From contig BFEA01000005.1 of the NCBI GenBank assembly GCA_003427395.1, positions 1,044,906 through 1,088,652 of the forward strand: DNA of 43,747 nucleotides, written 5' to 3'. The DNA is from Chara braunii. Taxonomy: Eukaryota; Streptophyta; Charophyceae; Charales; Characeae. Under the pieces are notes generated by a model. It saw nothing but the letters and a program-made list of their open reading frames with translations. It was not told the DNA's origin and searched no databases. Positions 42,326 through 43,747 of this stretch are shown here, in pieces. Position numbers and translations under genes: made by a program. Position 1 is the stretch's first letter. Each line of letters starts with the position of its first letter.

Positions 42326-42422
42326 AGGGTCGTGAGCAAAGGAGGGTGCCAAGGGGCACAAGGGACCTTAGGTAGACCGGTAAGGGTAAGTGAAGGAGTA
42401 AGGCCGATTAAGGATAGGAAGG

Positions 42423-42423
<1 letters not shown>

Positions 42424-42496
<73 letters not shown>
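42424..42496. repeat. (CT)n microsatellite
   Basis: A pure CT dinucleotide tract of about 36 units. Confidence 0.98.
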
Positions 42497-42500
<4 letters not shown>

Positions 42501-43621
42501 CTTCTCTCCCTATGCGCTTGACCTTCGCCCCTCTTCCCCTCTTCCTTCCCCTCCTTGGCACATGACTAACCACCTCCCTCACTTGTTACATTGCCAGGGA
42601 ACGAACGACAAAGAACTTGGTCCCCGCTTGGTGGAGAGAGAGGGCAAGGGGAGGGTTGTCGGTCCCTTGTGCCACCAAGAAGGAAAGGAAACGAGACCTG
42701 TGTGGAAACTTGGAAGACGGGATCTTTTTGAAAAGAGAACTGAGGGAGTGAAAAGCTTGAGACAAGGTCAGTTTGACTCAACCATTCTCCTCGACTGCAT
42801 GACTAAGGAGAAGGCATGACTTGCTTGAAGGGAGGGAAAGAGAACCAAAAGAGCCAGCGAAAGAGAAAGGAACTTAGGCCTGCGGGAGGGGCGATGTGTT
42901 GACCCCCAATGGGGATTGTACTTGGTATGTGCTTGTGTGGTCTTTGCGCAGGTGAGTAGCTTAGGAGGGATTGAGCGGGACTGGAACCGCGGGGTAAGGG
43001 CAAGATGAGGGAAGGACATGGGCCTTTCGTAAACTATGGATGCGGGTGAGACTTGATGATCGTATGCTTGGAAGAAGAGACATGGCTTGTGTGATGGATG
43101 CGTATCTTGATTCTCTCTGTGCAATATGGAAGCGTGAAAAGACTAAGGGCGGCAATGGATATGTGAGTAGGATGATTGTCAAGCAAAAAAAATATATAGG
43201 GGCTAGGGGCATGGACGGTGCAACCGCACCCCGATGACGCCATAGAGATTGCCATGTTTAGTGAAAAGGTGTGTGGCCTAATGGATGACGCTTGGCCTAC
43301 ACATGAAAGAAGACAACTCTCAACAAACTCTCAGGACTGCCTGTGTATTGGAAGCAGCAATTGTCTGGTCACACCTAAATGAATCGAGAAAACGCCACGA
43401 GTGATCAAAGAGCTACCATCTAACGCGAGAGCGGAGCTACATCCCCCAATGTAAAGCCCTCTCGCAAATGGCCCATCTCCATCCATCTCATAGCACAGAG
43501 TGGGGGTGCACCTCGGACAAACGACCCGCACCCTGAGCGTGAGCGTGGGCGGGTCGAGCCAAGTGGGACCCGCAATGGGGTCGACTCAGGCTCGAAAGTC
43601 CTTCAGGGTACGGTCCCTACA
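42497..43621. other. no gene recognised
   Basis: Mixed composition with several ORFs of 60-118 codons on both strands. None has a domain I recognise or a consistent frame with its neighbours. The G/C-rich stretch at 43525-43580 has GGGTCG-type words. This may be an insertion that interrupts the satellite of copy C, since related satellite resumes at 43622. Confidence 0.4.
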
Positions 43622-43747
43622 CCGGTTACTACTTAGTTGATCTCTCCTCTACGTGCATATGCTTTTCACTAGTTCTAGCTTCTAATTGTCAAGTTCATAT
43701 GTGTTGTGATGTTCCGGTTCCTACTTGGCTGATCTTTCCTCTATGTG
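43622..43747 (+). repeat. 92-bp satellite, start of another array
   Basis: CCGGTT(A/C)CTACTT recurs at 43622 and 43714, period 92. The unit (TTGATC, CATATGCTTTTCACTAGTT, TGTGTTGTGATGTTCCGG) matches the tail of copy B at 34287-34378. The window ends within the second unit. Confidence 0.9.

Noticed and set aside
41187-42582. His/Pro/Ser-rich ORFs over the 53-bp minisatellite and the Arg/Glu ORF over (CT)n
   Set aside because: They follow the repeat period, appear in several frames, and match no protein family.
43040-43237. 65-codon ORF near the right end
   Set aside because: No recognised domain and overlapping ORFs on the other strand; no evidence of a gene.

Overview
The window looks like nuclear DNA of a plant or green alga. 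It carries two decayed Ty3/Gypsy retrotransposons, long satellite arrays, microsatellites and very long non-coding repeat blocks, with no operon-like gene packing. The minus-strand gag-pol reads much like elements I recall from the charophyte Chara braunii. That organism guess is from memory, at about 50%. I find no intact host gene, rRNA or tRNA. Single N bases and one 8-N gap (16384-16391) show it is a draft assembly.

Layout. 1-387: a minus-strand LTR remnant, then an (ATT)n tract. 1038-1169: an exact 66-bp tandem duplication. 2181-2600: seven copies of a 41-bp hairpin in two alternating flavours whose stems covary, the most striking structure here. 4249-7157: a broken plus-strand Ty3/Gypsy pol of a lineage I associate with basidiomycete elements, with a 99-bp in-frame duplication in its integrase. 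7548-8339: a broken ORF downstream of pol. 9025-11634: three small tandem arrays. 11635-11648: a polypurine tract leading into a long repeat block that starts with TG.

11649 to 20210, 27595 to 34378, and 34379 onward hold three diverged copies (A, B, C) of one non-coding block about 6-7 kb long. Shared order: a palindromic start (seen in B and C), a 26-bp GC-rich minisatellite, internally duplicated segments with several small palindromes, a conserved 73-nt hairpin, a splice-donor-like site, a CT-rich tract, then a satellite array (172-bp monomers in A and C, 91-bp in B). The polypurine tract before copy A suggests these are giant LTRs or LTR-derived blocks. Copy A is further broken by a 2-kb internal duplication, two foldback (MITE-like) insertions and an antisense poly(A) retroposon with a 13-bp target duplication.

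20830-26916: a minus-strand, chromodomain-bearing Ty3/Gypsy element with gag, protease, RT, RNase H and integrase all recognisable, broken by stops mostly at likely Gln, Arg or Trp codons. Its 3' LTR matches the remnant at 1-387; I could not find its 5' LTR. 40458-43621: a 109-bp duplication, a 53-bp minisatellite of about 19 units, a (CT)n tract and unassigned sequence. The window ends inside another 92-bp satellite like the tail of copy B.

Nothing here appears to encode a working protein pathway. The interest lies in repeated non-coding structures that keep base pairing while their sequence changes.
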